A model generated the notes under the pieces. The model saw nothing but the letters and a program-made list of their open reading frames with translations, was not told where the DNA came from and made no database searches. Positions 30,726 to 42,285 of a stretch of 64,000 nucleotides of DNA are shown here, piece after piece; position 1 is the stretch's first letter; each line of letters starts with the position of its first letter. The DNA is from Asterias amurensis (lineage: Eukaryota > Echinodermata > Asteroidea > Forcipulatida > Asteriidae), in assembly GCF_032118995.1 (NCBI RefSeq), contig NC_092662.1, positions 3,162,001-3,226,000 of the forward strand. The letters run 5' to 3'. A program made the translations under genes and the position numbers.

Positions 30726-30965
30726 AGGGCCCAATTTCATGGCTCTGCTTACCGTAAGCACAGAATCGTCGTTTATGAAATCGAAAGCAAGGAATGCTGT
30801 ACTTTAATACGGCAAGCATATTTCACAGGTTAGCAGCGAATTTTGGCTTCTGCGCGTGCGTGCTTACAAAGGCTTTCGCAGACATTCGACACTTACATGT
30901 AAGCGGGGAATTGTGAACGTAAGCGCTGAATTCGGCGGTATGCAGAGCCATGAAATTGGGCCCAG
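30726..30965. mobile_element. Foldback MITE, family F4
   Basis: GGGCCCAATTTCATGGCTCTG at the left is mirrored by CAGAGCCATGAAATTGGGCCC at the right, with a CTTACCGTAAGC interior. Sister copies at 33362-33608 and 47739-47990 carry GCTTAAGCAC/GCTTAGCACAA interiors. Confidence 0.8.
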
Positions 30966-31474
30966 GTACCTTATTAAACCACTAGTCCTCACGCTTTGCC
31001 ACAAGTCCATAAATCAAATATCAAACAGGGATGTCTGTGAACACTGCACTAGCCAGTCGGACCACTTGGAGTGAATTTCGACTGGTCCTCATGTGCAAAC
31101 ATTGAAAAAAGGCCAGTACACTTCTTATGCAAGGCCTTGGTCTGAAATACCAACTTGAAACATTACAAATTACAAATGTGATGTGCTCTTGCAAAATTGG
31201 AGGACAAAACATTGACCCCAGTGAGGGCACTGTTTGGACTCGACGTCATATCTAATGGGCTATTAGATTGGTTGTTTTGGGGCTGAATAGTGTCAATGAG
31301 ATATAACAGGTTCCATTAGATAACAAATACTATTAGGTTTTACCCTTATACCTGCTTGTGTAAAGCACTGTACACTTAAGACTTTCCCCCGAGTCCTGTG
31401 TTTCTTTTCCCTCCACTTCTGCAAGAACATGTCACAAAACAATCTTCAAAAAAACAAGTAATCTCTTTTTATCA

Positions 31475-34400
31475 TTAATCTCGTCGGAGTGGGAAGCGCT
31501 CTTCCCTCACGCCATCCTTGGTGATCACATTCACGATGATACCGTCTCCTGTATAGATGTCTCGCTCAGCGGCCGAGATGAAAACATCCTTCACTAAGGC
31601 AACAGCCTTCTCAATGGTGAGGGGAGGAGCTTCGTAACCTTCTTGATTCTTGCCTCCAATCTTGGAAAAAAGAAAGAGAAACAAATTGTTTGAAATATAA
31701 CTTTGACAACTGTCCAAGAATGCAACGTGTGTGGCTCTTAAAACGACTTATTTATTTGGAGCGCTAAGGTTGCCCAAGTTTTATACTCCCCAGGGAGCTG
31801 AGAATGATTAAAGTTATGTTTTTGGCCAAATGACCAGGGCACTATTGTAAAGCGCATTGTGACAGTTATTGTAAAATGCGACTTATAAGAACTTGCTTCT
31901 ACTTATTTGATTGCTGTGCTCTGACAATCAGACTCTCGGATGAGGCAATATGTAATTAGAGTTGTGCGTTGGTTCTCTTCTATGCCACAATGGTTCATTC
32001 TTCAAGCCCAACGGTTTTTCTTCCCTTCAGAAAAAATCAAACACTGTCGATCTCTGGCTGTTGATGTGGCTTGCTGCCTAAGCCAACCTTTCAAGCCAGG
32101 GGCTCAAACACGATGTGGCCAGCTTCCAGCTGATCAGCTGGGAGTAAAGATAATACTCCCAATTTAAAATTCTTATCCCTATTATTTTTTTCTTTTAGAC
32201 CAAGTTTACCTGGTTGTCTAGCAAGGGCTGTAGGAGTGAGCTGGATGACCCAGCAGCCCTGTACACTTCTCTCTCGTATGAGCCAACAGGATCAAAGCTG
32301 TACACACAACCTTTACCTATCAATGCAATCACAAAGAACATGCAATTTATGTATTCGATAACAAGTTTTTGTTAGCTTTTTAAGGTTTTAATTACAGAAT
32401 TTGTAAGGACAGAAACACTATTGTTTTATCAGTTTGAACGGATTGTTCATACTAGACACATTTTCCTCCGAGATGTACACATGCAAATTAAACAAAACTC
32501 AATTGACAGTTTTAAATTTGAAACGAAAGCATACAAAGAAATAATAAATAAGGATATCTGGAAAGACATCTGACCATAGAGCATAAACTTGCTCTATTGA
32601 CAATCTTCATGTACCATCAAGAATGTTTTAGCTTTTAGCAAAGTGTTTATATACATTGCAAAGTCTTGACAAATTTTCACAGAAACAGAAGTTTTTTTAC
32701 TTTTTATACTGTGATGGTCAACACATCACTGTAACACCATTTGGTTTGGGTAAATGTGTACATATTGATGCCATTCACCTGACGTCGTCATCAGAATAAT
32801 CTTGGAGCCGCCATATTGGTGGGCAATGTCACTGTGCGTTATTCAAGGAAGTGCGCATTGCCGCGTGTGATGTCCGTGCAAGGGGTCAATACACCCACAT
32901 CCTACAGAGCACTCCTATAGTGTCCACCATATCTCAAAAAAGGTTAAAGCCTGGTTCATACTTCCTGCGATACGAATGTTGACGTCACAAACTCGCAACT
33001 AATTATTCGCAGCAGTTCAACTTTGCTCAACATACTTGCGAAAATCGCTGCGAAAGGAGGGTTGTGACGTCAAAATCACGTCAAATTAGCTTCGCATTCG
33101 CAGGAAGTACAAACCGGGCTTTATGGAGTCATCCAACTGTCACTTTGATGTACTAACCTTCCTCGTCCAGACCGGCCAGGACATTGTAAGTGTAGTAAGG
33201 GAAGAAGCGTCTGTAGTACAGGATGGATGAAAGCATAGAGGCTATGGCCTTACAGCTCATCTTCTTGTGGTTGTCATGCTCATACATCTACAGGAAGGAA
33301 AAAACACCATAATTTACAAAAAAAAAATTATTGTTTTTTGGTCTCCACCAGCATGAGGTGTCCAGGGCCCAATTTCATAGAGCTGCTTAGCACAAAAATT
33401 TGCTTAGCATGAAATTTCTTCCTTGATAAAAAAGGATTACACACCAAATTTATATTTGCTGCATATTGCTTGTTACAGGTATTCAGCTGTTGTTTGCTTA
33501 TCCTGAAAATCACTTTGAAATTTGGTTGGTAATTCTGTTAATATCAAGGCAAAAAATTTCATGCTAAGCAAATTTTTGTGCTTAGCAGCTCTGTAAAATT
33601 GGGCCCAGGCCGTTATGCTTTGTTTTTGAAAGGGCAAGGGCACCAAGGCATTTTCTCCTTGGTAAAAATAATAACAATAGTTGCTTCTTACATGGCGCGC
33701 GTGTCCGTCTATCAGTGACGCTTCTGGCGCTGTAACACACAGTATTTCCTGCAAGATGTGGGACTACGTTTGAATTTTGAGACCTTATCCTTTTTATAGC
33801 ACCATGTTATGTTTTACAAGGTGCTGTGGCACAATTTGCTGCCGATCAGGGCACCCAATGAGGAAATTGTAATTTTCTACTGTAGTATGTCAAGGGCACC
33901 AAGGCAACCAGGGGGCATGGAGGTAATCGCCTTCATTGGCTCTGTGAAGTATCACGCCTGTGTGTCATCCTGTGGCCAGGGCACAATTGCAAAGAGCTAC
34001 TTAAAGGTAGGGCCATAGACTGGTAATTAGTAAAAACTGAACAAAAATAGCGACCATAACAATTTACTAGGTAAAGAGTAACAGCTATAGCAACAGCCTT
34101 AGCAACCGGTGTAGCTATTGCTATGCCATCAATTAGATTACGGCCTTCACAGGGTCGAACTCATACCTTAAGTCTGGCCTCCAGAACTTTAGACAATGTC
34201 AGCACATCTCCATGAAAACCACAACTTGCTAAAACAGTGGAGTCAGTTCTGCAAAAAGGAAGAACCTTTCAAATCAGTCAAAGTAAAATTAATTGGAAGA
34301 CTTCATTAAACTATTACACCATAAGTTGGTCACACCCAATTCTTTTTAAAATATTGTTCGATTAAGATCATAAGTAAACTCCTTACCCCCCCCCCCCCAA

Positions 34401-35532
34401 ATTCCTTAGATTTTGGACATTGTAGGATTGAGGTCACCTGTAGGCAAGTCAACCTAGGGAGCAAGGATTGAAAAATAATCAATGCATGATCATTATTGGC
34501 TACTTACAAATTATAGGTTTTAGGGAGATCCCTACTGTGAATGGAGAATCCTTCACTCAATCTTGTGTCGGAAGCGATGACAGCAAAATCATCACCAGAA
34601 ACAGCCAAGACAGTCCTGTTTCAGTTAAAGAAATAAATAACATTGTACTCGTTGGCAATCTGTACGGAAGGCAGAAGTACTTTTTGGTAAACAAATCAAG
34701 TGGTAATGAACGAGTGAAACTATGTCAAATAATCAAAGTTATATCTTATTTAGATAATAATTATGCCTCTTAAACTAAGGTAGTTACTGAGGTTATAGAT
34801 TGTTTTTTTTTGTCAACAGAACGCTGATTTTATTATTAATAAGCAGAATTGTCAAGAAAGATACAATATTATATTAAAAGTAATCAGTGAAACATTCAGG
34901 AGAATACAGTGTGGCTTGCTAAGAAAACAACAAAAACAGCCACAGTATTTTCACAAAATAGTCAAAACCATGCCGCCACATAAATTCTATCCATCCTTTG
35001 GCTCTGCTGTCCATTATTTAACAGTGGTCAGCAACCAACGTGGGCAGGTTCTGTCCCTCCAACGATTCTCTCTCTTTCGTAAGTACACAATTCTTCTTAT
35101 CGAAGTATCTGACTGAGTCTGACTGACGATAATGATCGATACATACATATAAGATAGGGCTAGAAATATAGCGCCCTCTTTTCTTTATAAATAGAATCAA
35201 ACTTTTTCAGCGCATGTTAATTTCCCATTTCCCTGTGTGACTGTAATTGACACAGGCTCCCCACACTATTCCCTAAATAAAGACATATTATTTTTGTATT
35301 AGTTTTTACCATGGAGGTAGGGAGTTTTTACTCATTCTATCTACCATTGTTTTTATACTAACCAACAATCAAACAGCGCCCTCTTGTGTTGAGGGCAGTT
35401 CCACTCATAAAATAAATCATGTTTTCTACACTATCCGATTTCTTACCCTCCGTTCATGGAGTATGGGCTGAAATATCGCTGCTGAGGGTTCCCCAAAGAT
35501 GCGTGTGGTGCAGGATCCATTGCTAGCTCCAT
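31475..35532 (-). CDS. PSMB1: 20S proteasome subunit beta type-1 (beta6)
   Basis: Six coding exons: 35532-35447, 34615-34508, 34248-34167, 33287-33158, 32316-32210 and 31660-31475, phase-consistent, giving 232 residues (human 241). After a variable leader the core begins [20 protein letters not shown] and continues [79 protein letters not shown] and [19 protein letters not shown]. Beta6 is one of the non-catalytic subunits of the inner beta ring: there is no processed N-terminal Thr with the catalytic Lys arrangement, and the role is structural. It is divergent from LSM2 and convergent with TADA1. Confidence 0.97.
31945..32115 (+). mobile_element. SINE S3 fragment
   Basis: GTTGTGCGTTGGTTCTC, then ATGCCA, then AAAATCAAACACT, CGATCT and GATGTGGC are shared in order with 63105-63310. 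It is in the PSMB1 intron between exons 5 and 6. Confidence 0.55.
32761..32893. mobile_element. Foldback MITE with TATTGACCCCTTGCACG ends
   Basis: The right end reads CGTGCAAGGGGTCAATA and the interior ATTGGTGGGCAATG matches the copies at 6757 and 25207. It is in the PSMB1 intron between exons 4 and 5. Confidence 0.55.
33362..33608. mobile_element. Foldback MITE, family F4
   Basis: GGGCCCAATTTCATAGAGCTG is mirrored by CAGCTCTGTAAAATTGGGCCC. It is directly followed by the diverged 112-bp-type unit (33610-33990, GGGCAAGGGCACCAAGGCA). It is in the PSMB1 intron between exons 3 and 4. Confidence 0.8.
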
Positions 35533-36036
35533 GGTTTTGAAAAGCTAACGACGAAACACTTGAAATTATCAAAATTGTTTAACGTTTCCCCCGTTCCACT
35601 GTTTAGTTGAGTTGATCAATCTTGCATTACAGTGTGACTTTGCAGTTGTCAAGTAATAGTCTGGTTACCACCATCAATTTCACGAATAACACTATTGTTA
35701 CGTACAGGTTTCATACAACAATAAGAGTAGGCTCACTCAGTTTAAATGTCTTTACTTTAATAGAAATCGCTTAAAAAATATGATATATAACACTTTTCAA
35801 ACAAATCTAATTTAAATAATCATAGTCTTGTTTTAAAACTATAGAAAAACGATTGTTATTTTATAAATTATTCACAAATAAGTTAACAAACACGTATTAC
35901 ACTAATTTTCAAGGTCAAAGGTTGCACCGATACTCGCACGCACAATGAAGTGAGAGCGGTTCTTATGAACAATATTACGTTTGTTTTCTACGGTATACAT
36001 TGACTGGAGCAAAAGTAGACCAAACAAGTCACCAAA
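35533..36036. promoter_or_regulatory. Divergent promoter of PSMB1 and LSM2
   Basis: 504 bp between opposing start codons. The distal part nearest LSM2 carries GCACGCACAATGAAGTGAGAG, and no TATA box is obvious. No foldback element interrupts it, unlike most non-coding stretches here. Confidence 0.65.
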
Positions 36037-38303
36037 ATGGTAATTACACTTAATGCTATTCATTTGTGCTGTTTTACTTTATTTGATTTTGTATCAAATA
36101 AACATGTAATCAAAGGTTTACTTTGACGGGACGGGACGGGCGGGCAGCATGCGTTGTGTATATTTTGGCATGTTTTGACATTTACTGATGACAGAGGGCG
36201 CAATTCAAAATTTGTCAAATCTAAAAAAGAACTTAAAACTATGATTTATGATAGTAATATGAATGAATTTAACAACATATTTTTGGTTACAACTAGTAAA
36301 TAATTACCTTAACATTATTCACCCTTTTTTTCAAAGAATAGACACCTAGCCTAGGGCCTAGGCAAATAAGGTCGGATATCTTTCCAAAATTACTTTATTT
36401 TCTTTTATTGTAAAACAAATATGTATTTTTTATGGAAAACAAAAATGTAAAAATGTCCCACCAACCAAGCTAACATTTACAGGCTAAGCTCTAGAGAATC
36501 TATTTTATAAATCAGGAATACATTATAAATAAAAGGTATGGGTTATGAATTATGCAAGATTGAACGTGTTTTACTGTTGTATGTCAGTTGTCAAAATTGT
36601 TTTTGATTGTTTCAATTAACATGTAAATCAAATTTGCATGAATTTTCTTTGTGTTCATCCAACAGCTCTTCTATTCATTCTTCAAATCTCTGGTGGGCAA
36701 AGACGTAGTAGTCGAGTTGAAAAATGATCTCAGGTATAAAATAAAGGAATATTTATCTCACAGTTATTTGTAGTTTGTTATTATAATAATAATAACGCGG
36801 GTTCTTATAAAAGGCTTTATTGCAACCCTAGGCATGCTAGGATGTATCAAAGTGATTGGTACTTTTTCCTGCAAGGTATGCAAATTTACATTTTGAAGTA
36901 CAATGTATACGTCAGCTGTTCTTTAAAGGAACACGTTGCCTTGGATCGGTCGAGTTGGTCTTTAAAAAAGCGTCCTGTAACCGTTTGTTGTAAAATGTAT
37001 ATGGTTAGAAAGATATTGTAAAAGTAGAATACAATGATCTACACAAATATGCCTCGAAATTGCGTGGTTTTCTTTTTACCCTGTCGACTTCCACGGTCGG
37101 CCATTTATGCGAGTCAAAATTTTGACTCCCATAAATGGCCGACCATGATAGTTCACAAAGTAAAAGAAAAACCGTGCAATTTCGAATGATACTTGTGTGG
37201 ATTATTATATATTCTACTTTTAAAACATCTTTCTAACCATATGCATTTCATAATAAACGGTTTCAAACGCTTTTAATAGACCAACTCGTCCGATCAAAGG
37301 CAACGTGTTCCTTTAAAGCACTAGATAATGATATAAAGGGTGATGTTATGCAATTTATGCAGACAATCAAACCAGGAACACCAAGGCAAACCCTTTAACT
37401 TACAAGAAGTGCCCACTGGTTTCTTTTACGTGGATTACACATTACTGTCTAACACTGGATGATTTGTCACGCAAGAAATTCAACAATTATCAACTGGCTA
37501 GATAAGGTCAATTTTGGTGAAAACATCAATAATACTAATAAATTTGTGTCTCTGAAACCTCTTACTAAAGTTTTGTTGTGGTTTTATCCATCACTAGCAT
37601 CTGTGGAACGTTACACTCCGTGGACCAGTTTCTCAACATCAAACTCTCAGACATCAGCGTGACCGATCCCGAAAAATATCCACACATGGTAGGTGGAGCC
37701 AGTCTCAATTAGGAATTTGAAATGCGACAACTTTGCACTTTGATTGACGAAGTTCTCATTCTAAAGAAAAAAGTGGGGATGACTGAGAAATGTTCACTTT
37801 GAGAGTTCCTCGAAGAGAAATTTACTACATAATAATTGCTGAAGGTCTTAAAAAAAGCATTTAACAATAACTTGTCAATGACTGTTTGCCCTGGTCGTTG
37901 GGCCAACAAAATTCCTGTAATCCTTCTCAGCTCCCTGGGGAGTAAACGGCACCGGGCTGCCACGGCGCTCTAAAGGAATTTTCAAAACAATATCAATTTC
38001 TACCCTCAAGAGATACCCATTTATACCCCTGGGTGAAAAGAAGCAATTATAATGAAGTGTCATTACATGGATTCGAACCCTAACCCCTGATGACTGAACT
38101 ATCGAAACATAACTTTGATGCTCTAAAGCCCTCGGCCATTAATACAATTTTTTTCCTCTCGGACTTTTATTCCACAGCTATCGGTTAAGAATTGCTTCAT
38201 CAGAGGTTCAGTAGTGAGGTATGTGCAACTGCCGGCAGATGAGTGTGACACACAGCTTCTTCAAGATGCAGCCAGGAAAGAAGCGGCACAGAGTAAACAG
38301 TAG
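36037..38303 (+). CDS. LSM2: U6 snRNA-associated Sm-like protein LSm2
   Basis: Four coding exons: 36037-36039 (only the ATG), 36666-36733, 37598-37688 and 38178-38303, giving 95 residues, the same length as the human protein. It opens MLFYSFFKSLVGKDVVVELK and includes NDLSICGTLHSVDQFLNIKL (Sm1 motif), then SVKNCFIRGSVVRYVQLPAD (Sm2 motif) and ends QLLQDAARKEAAQSKQ. LSm2 is part of the LSm2-8 ring on U6 snRNA in the nucleus and the LSm1-7 ring in cytoplasmic decapping-linked mRNA decay. The split directly after the initiator codon matches my recollection of the human gene. The exon 1-2 intron is about 626 bp. The 3' intron holds an S2 SINE in reverse, and a full F1 MITE lies in intron 2. Confidence 0.97.
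36923..37316. mobile_element. Foldback MITE family F1
   Basis: TTAAAGGAACACGTTGCCTT to AAGGCAACGTGTTCCTTTAA (allowing small mismatches), centred on GACTCCCATAAATGGCCGAC. It is in LSM2 intron 2. Confidence 0.8.
37887..38145 (-). mobile_element. tRNA-derived SINE S2 (reverse)
   Basis: The reverse complement has a B-box-like GGGTTCGAATCC, then TGACACTTCATTATAATTGC, then CACCCAGGGGTATAAATGGG and a tail with CTCCCCAGGGAGCTGAG. It ends 32 bp before LSM2 exon 4. Confidence 0.65.
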
Positions 38304-39949
38304 CAGTGGCTAACGCCATCATCTTTGTACATATTATGAGACTTTTTTGTAAACTAATTTGTTGGATCGACTTCATGTCGGGGTTAAAAAAAAAATCATG
38401 TGAAGGATGTCAAGATAAACCTTCAGTCCATAGTTGACAGGCGTGAGTGAAGTACAGCGCTCATGCTTTTGTGGTTAGCCAGGATTTGGTGAAAGGGTTT
38501 CAAAATTTTCTGGAAACTTAAAAACTGGGTGTCAAAAATTACATTTTATAATTTTTATATGTAAATGACAGGGTGTCCAAAAGACACACCTCTGCCTGAT
38601 TCTATGTACAGGGCACAATTTCATGACACTGTTCACTGCTTACCACAGACTTCAGCACTTATGCCCTGCTGAGACCCCTTTGGAATGTGCACATTACAGG
38701 GTGTGGCAAGCGAAGAAATCATCATTAGAAGCAGCACATGCAATTGGGGCCAGGGGTGGATTTCACAAAGAGTAAGGACTAGTCTTATATCGAATTAGGA
38801 CCAGTTACTCGTCCTAACTTAGGACTATCCATGCAATTTGTATATCTCCTAGGACTAGTCATAAGTTAGGACTAGTCCTACTAACTCTTTGTGAAATCGA
38901 CCCCTGGTTAGATATTGTTGTTAGTTCATCAGTCAGCAGTTCTGTTAAAAGCAAAGTGACCTTTTGCAATGTTCTTCAAAGCCAATGTTAAATTGTGGGA
39001 GGTTTTTGGACAGACTGAAGGACACACATAATAACACAATCACAAATACCTTTAAAAATATACATAAGTTCACCTATTTTTATTATGTAGTTTTCGCTGA
39101 TGAATATTTAATTGACCTTTCAAGTTTCTGAAAGAAAATTGTACACCATGGGGACTTTTGATCATGCATCATGGCCATGACCTTGTAGTTCTAGGCACAT
39201 TCCTGTTGTACTATACTAACAATACCCAAGTACATTTATTTAAACCTGGTTTTGAAAAGGACATTTGTTATTTAAAGGTATTTTCCTTTGCCATGTGTGA
39301 AATTAAGTTATCAATTACAGGTTTGATTTGTATGAAATAAAGACCACTTTCACATACTTCCAGAGCTTTGGTTAAATTTGTCCTTGTTGTGTCATCATTT
39401 TTTTTCTGGTTTGATATCATAAAATGAATTGACAATCAATGGAAACTGGAAACTGAATGTTAAGTCAAAAATCTTGTGCGAATTATTCTAAAGAAGCAGT
39501 TTGCAGTTTAGATTTTAATGTCTGGTACAATGACTCGCTTAGATGGAAATGAAAACTTAAAACATGATTTTCTCAGTTGCAATACAAAAGCTTAGCCCTG
39601 CATGTGACGTTTTCCTACACTACTTAGACAGGGGAATTCAATTAAACAGTCTTGAGAAGTCCTAATCGCAAAAGTTTTGTTTGAAACCTATCCAATTTCA
39701 TAGAAACGTTTAAGCAAAAAGTATTGTCTTAAAACCTTTTTCTGCTAAGCAAAAATTAATAGGCAGGATATCATCCACAGATTGTATATGTGGCATGGTA
39801 TTTGGGCTGATAACCTTAGTCTGCTAAGCATAACTTTGTTGTGCTTAGTTACTTTTTGTGCTTGAGCACCTCTATGAAATTGGGCCCTGATGGGAATGGT
39901 TAATAATAGTACATGTTCTGTACAATAAACATAATTCATGTACCATTCA
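38304..39949. other. Convergent 3' region of LSM2 and DNLZ
   Basis: No coding exon. It holds an F3 palindrome, a plus-strand AATAAA at 39336-39341, minus-strand AATAAA at 39240-39235, and a degenerate F4 element (about 39690-39890). The two 3' UTRs could overlap. Confidence 0.5.
38751..38907. mobile_element. Palindromic MITE, family F3
   Basis: Starts CAGGGGTGGATTTCACAAAG and ends TTTGTGAAATCGACCCCTGG. It lies 3' of LSM2, possibly inside its 3' UTR. Confidence 0.8.
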
Positions 39950-41271
39950 TTAGCTCTTATCACTTTCTAGTTGTGCCAGTTCCAAGATGTCATCTTCATC
40001 TGTTGTCCTCTGGACAGCTTCTCCCTTTGCAGCCAAAATCTCTTCAATATTCCTTTAAGAAAACAAAACAGACAACAAAATTTAATAGCAGTCTTCAATA
40101 TTCCTTTAAGAAAACAAAATAGGCAAAAACAATTGAAACACAGGCCTGACACTTCACAAAGGCTACAAACGTGATTGCCACCGCGCCCCCTGGTCATTGC
40201 CTTGGTGCCTGTGAACAGCTCTTGTAGAATTTACAATTTCCTCATTGAGTGCCCTTTACCGAGGAGAAAATACCTTGGTGCCCTTGCCCTTTCAAAAACG
40301 AATCATACAGGCCTGGAAACAGCAGTGGTTTGATTTTGTGTGTTCTGCTAAAAGTGATTGAGCATTTTGCACCATTCAAACCCCCCAAAAGAAGGGTAAA
40401 AATAAGAGCTTAATCTTACGAGCACTATACTCTGTATAATTTCTGGTGTTCTGTGAGCAAAAATTCACCTGGCATATTCCTTTGGGTTCAACTGCTACCT
40501 GATTTTTTTCGCAAATCACCGGAAAGTACCGAGTATACAGTGCTTGAACAGAACGGTGTAAGTGTTAAACAAAAAGTTGAACAGATGCCTTAAAAACAGA
40601 GACCATGTTGAGTGCAAGCCAACCCAAATTATATCGAATTCCAAGATTCCAAGACAAACAAAAATATAAATCAATCATTACCTTCCGCCCGCGTCAGCAA
40701 ACCACCCTAAATTATCAGCGATGAGATGATTCTTACTGCATCCCGGGCATTTGACGATCACCACTCCTTTCTCATACCCCACTCTGGAGATCGTCTTCGA
40801 GGACCTTGTCTCACATACTTTGCATGTAAAGACAAGCTGGAATTTGTCCGAGGCTGGTAATTTTCCCAGGGGTGTTTTCTCACCCTCGGAGGACTTCAAC
40901 TCCTCGTTAGAATTTTTTTGATTTTCTGATAGAGTTGAAGGTCCTGTGTGCAAACAACTAACGTGATTGGTTAACGGAGTTAGGTGTGATGTGGTTTGGG
41001 TCATTAAAGTTGATCGGCAATGCACCCTTTTCATCCATGTCGGAGTAATCAATGGTGTTCCAAGGAAAGTTGTTACTGGCCGTTGGTTTGAAAGCAGAGA
41101 CCTGATTCTTCCTGCGTTCTGCTTTTTTAGAGAAAATGAAGTGGCGAGACATTTCAGATTCACTCTGTCACATGGCTGCAATCCGATTGGAATCTTCTGC
41201 TGCAGGATATGACTTGAGCGAAAGACAAATACTGCGGAACGTCTTTGCAATGCTAACAATGGTGAAGTCAT
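39950..41271 (-). CDS. DNLZ: DNL-type zinc finger protein, mitochondrial Hsp70 escort (Tim15/Zim17-like)
   Basis: Two coding exons: 41271-40682 and 40052-39950, giving 230 residues. The N-terminus (MTSPLLALQRRSAVFVFRSS) is Arg-rich without acids, as expected of a mitochondrial presequence. The zf-DNL domain (about 141-205) shows CKVC (150-153), CPGC (175-178) and NHLIADNLGWF, with the spacing expected of the two Zn-binding CxxC pairs. Exon 2 completes RNIEEILAAKGE. The known role is to keep mitochondrial Hsp70 (HSPA9) soluble and active for import and folding. The protein is longer than human (178), the extra length being a low-complexity region before the domain. The exon 2 acceptor is duplicated 51 bp upstream. 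It is convergent with LSM2. Confidence 0.94.
40052..40133 (-). repeat. DNLZ: Duplicated splice acceptor of DNLZ exon 2
   Basis: TTTTCTTAAAG|GAATATTGAAGA occurs twice on the minus strand, with exon edges at 40103 and 40052. Only the 40052 acceptor keeps the frame: use of the upstream one would reach a stop after six further codons. Confidence 0.75.
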
Positions 41272-41642
41272 CTTGGCTTTATCATCAGTAGGCCTACCTT
41301 CAAAAAAATGAGTTATGAATTATTTACAAATGATAATATATTTTTGCAGTCATATACCAAATGCAGGGGAGATTTTTAGACCCTGGGGGGTTTTGTGCTA
41401 ATTTAAAACAATTTTGACATACTTGATCTTTCAGACTCCGAAAATAATGTAATTTTTTTTGTAAATATTATTTTAAAAATTAGTAAAGAGCCCCAATAAT
41501 TGGATATAATGGAGAGTATGTAAACACACCATGGGTTTTGGTTCTGGCGAAGTACTGCACAATCTCCATGACTCATGACACCATGTCCATGATGATTAGA
41601 CTTACAAGTTGCACTAAGCACCTCCATGTGGAGACTATATGG

Positions 41643-41798
41643 GTGCGTTCGTTTAGCTTCCCCGGGTCGACCCTGGTGTGTGGCGTGTTTTTTTTCCCAA
41701 GGACAAACGTGTACAGATAATTACCCACGTTCGTCCTGGAAAAAAAAACCGCCACACACCGGGGTCGACCCAGGCCCAGGGAAGCTAAACGAACGCAC
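41643..41798. repeat. Long palindrome 1
   Basis: GTGCGTTCGTTTAGCTTCCC pairs with GGGAAGCTAAACGAACGCAC, then GGGTCGACC and GTGTGTGGC continue the arms on both sides. The centre is near 41720, and the arms are about 70 bp. Confidence 0.85.
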
Positions 41799-41960
41799 TC
41801 TAATATAGAGTCTATATTGAATTTGAACCTCCAATATAAACATATTCCTTGCCAGTGACAGAGTTCTAAATTCTATTCTAGAGAAGTAGGCTTTACAGTC
41901 TAAACTTCCTAACTAAAGGCGGCCCAGTGCGTTAGTGGAGTAGTGGGGTAGTGGTGAAGT

Positions 41961-42084
41961 ACTCCTAGAACTATTTCGGTTTCGTCCGGCTATCGTCTCC
42001 CGGAGATTTCGGTTTCGTCCGGCTATCGTCTCCCGTTATGGGAGACGATAGCCGGACGAAACCGAAATAGTTCTAGGTAGGAGT
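41961..42084. repeat. Long palindrome 2 with internal arm duplication
   Basis: ACTCCTAGAACTATTTCGGT pairs with ACCGAAATAGTTCTAGGTAGGAGT (a small insertion in the right arm). The segment GGTTTCGTCCGGCTATCGTC is present twice in the left arm and once, inverted, in the right. Confidence 0.85.
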
Positions 42085-42159
42085 AGTGGTGAAGAAAGGT
42101 TTCTCATTACCAATTTATTATCCATGCATGTTGGATATTCGAGCATTAGGGCATAGATT

Positions 42160-42285
42160 AGACCCAGTAACTGGGGCGCTGTACTCCTTTTAAACAATTT
42201 TTGACTTGGTCTGTCGTACTAGCTAGTACGACAGATGAAGTCAAAAATTGTTTAAAAGGAGTACAGCGCCCCAGTTACTGGGTCT
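42160..42285. repeat. Long palindrome 3 (F6 family, near perfect)
   Basis: AGACCCAGTAACTGGGGCGC and GCGCCCCAGTTACTGGGTCT are exact inverses. The arms continue through GTACTCCTTTTAAACAATTT to a GTACTAGCTAGTAC centre, with only a couple of mismatches in about 126 bp. Confidence 0.9.

Larger units (their letters stand above)
26379..31474. other. Intergenic region between convergent TADA1 and PSMB1
   Basis: About 5 kb with no confident gene. It holds an F2 MITE, a head-to-head SINE pair, two F3 palindromes, a GC-rich promoter-like patch at about 29380-29500, the second copy of the 12535 repeat, and an F4 foldback at 30726-30965. Short open frames such as 28924-29175 (+) and 29188-29448 (-) have no recognisable domain. 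Confidence 0.6.
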
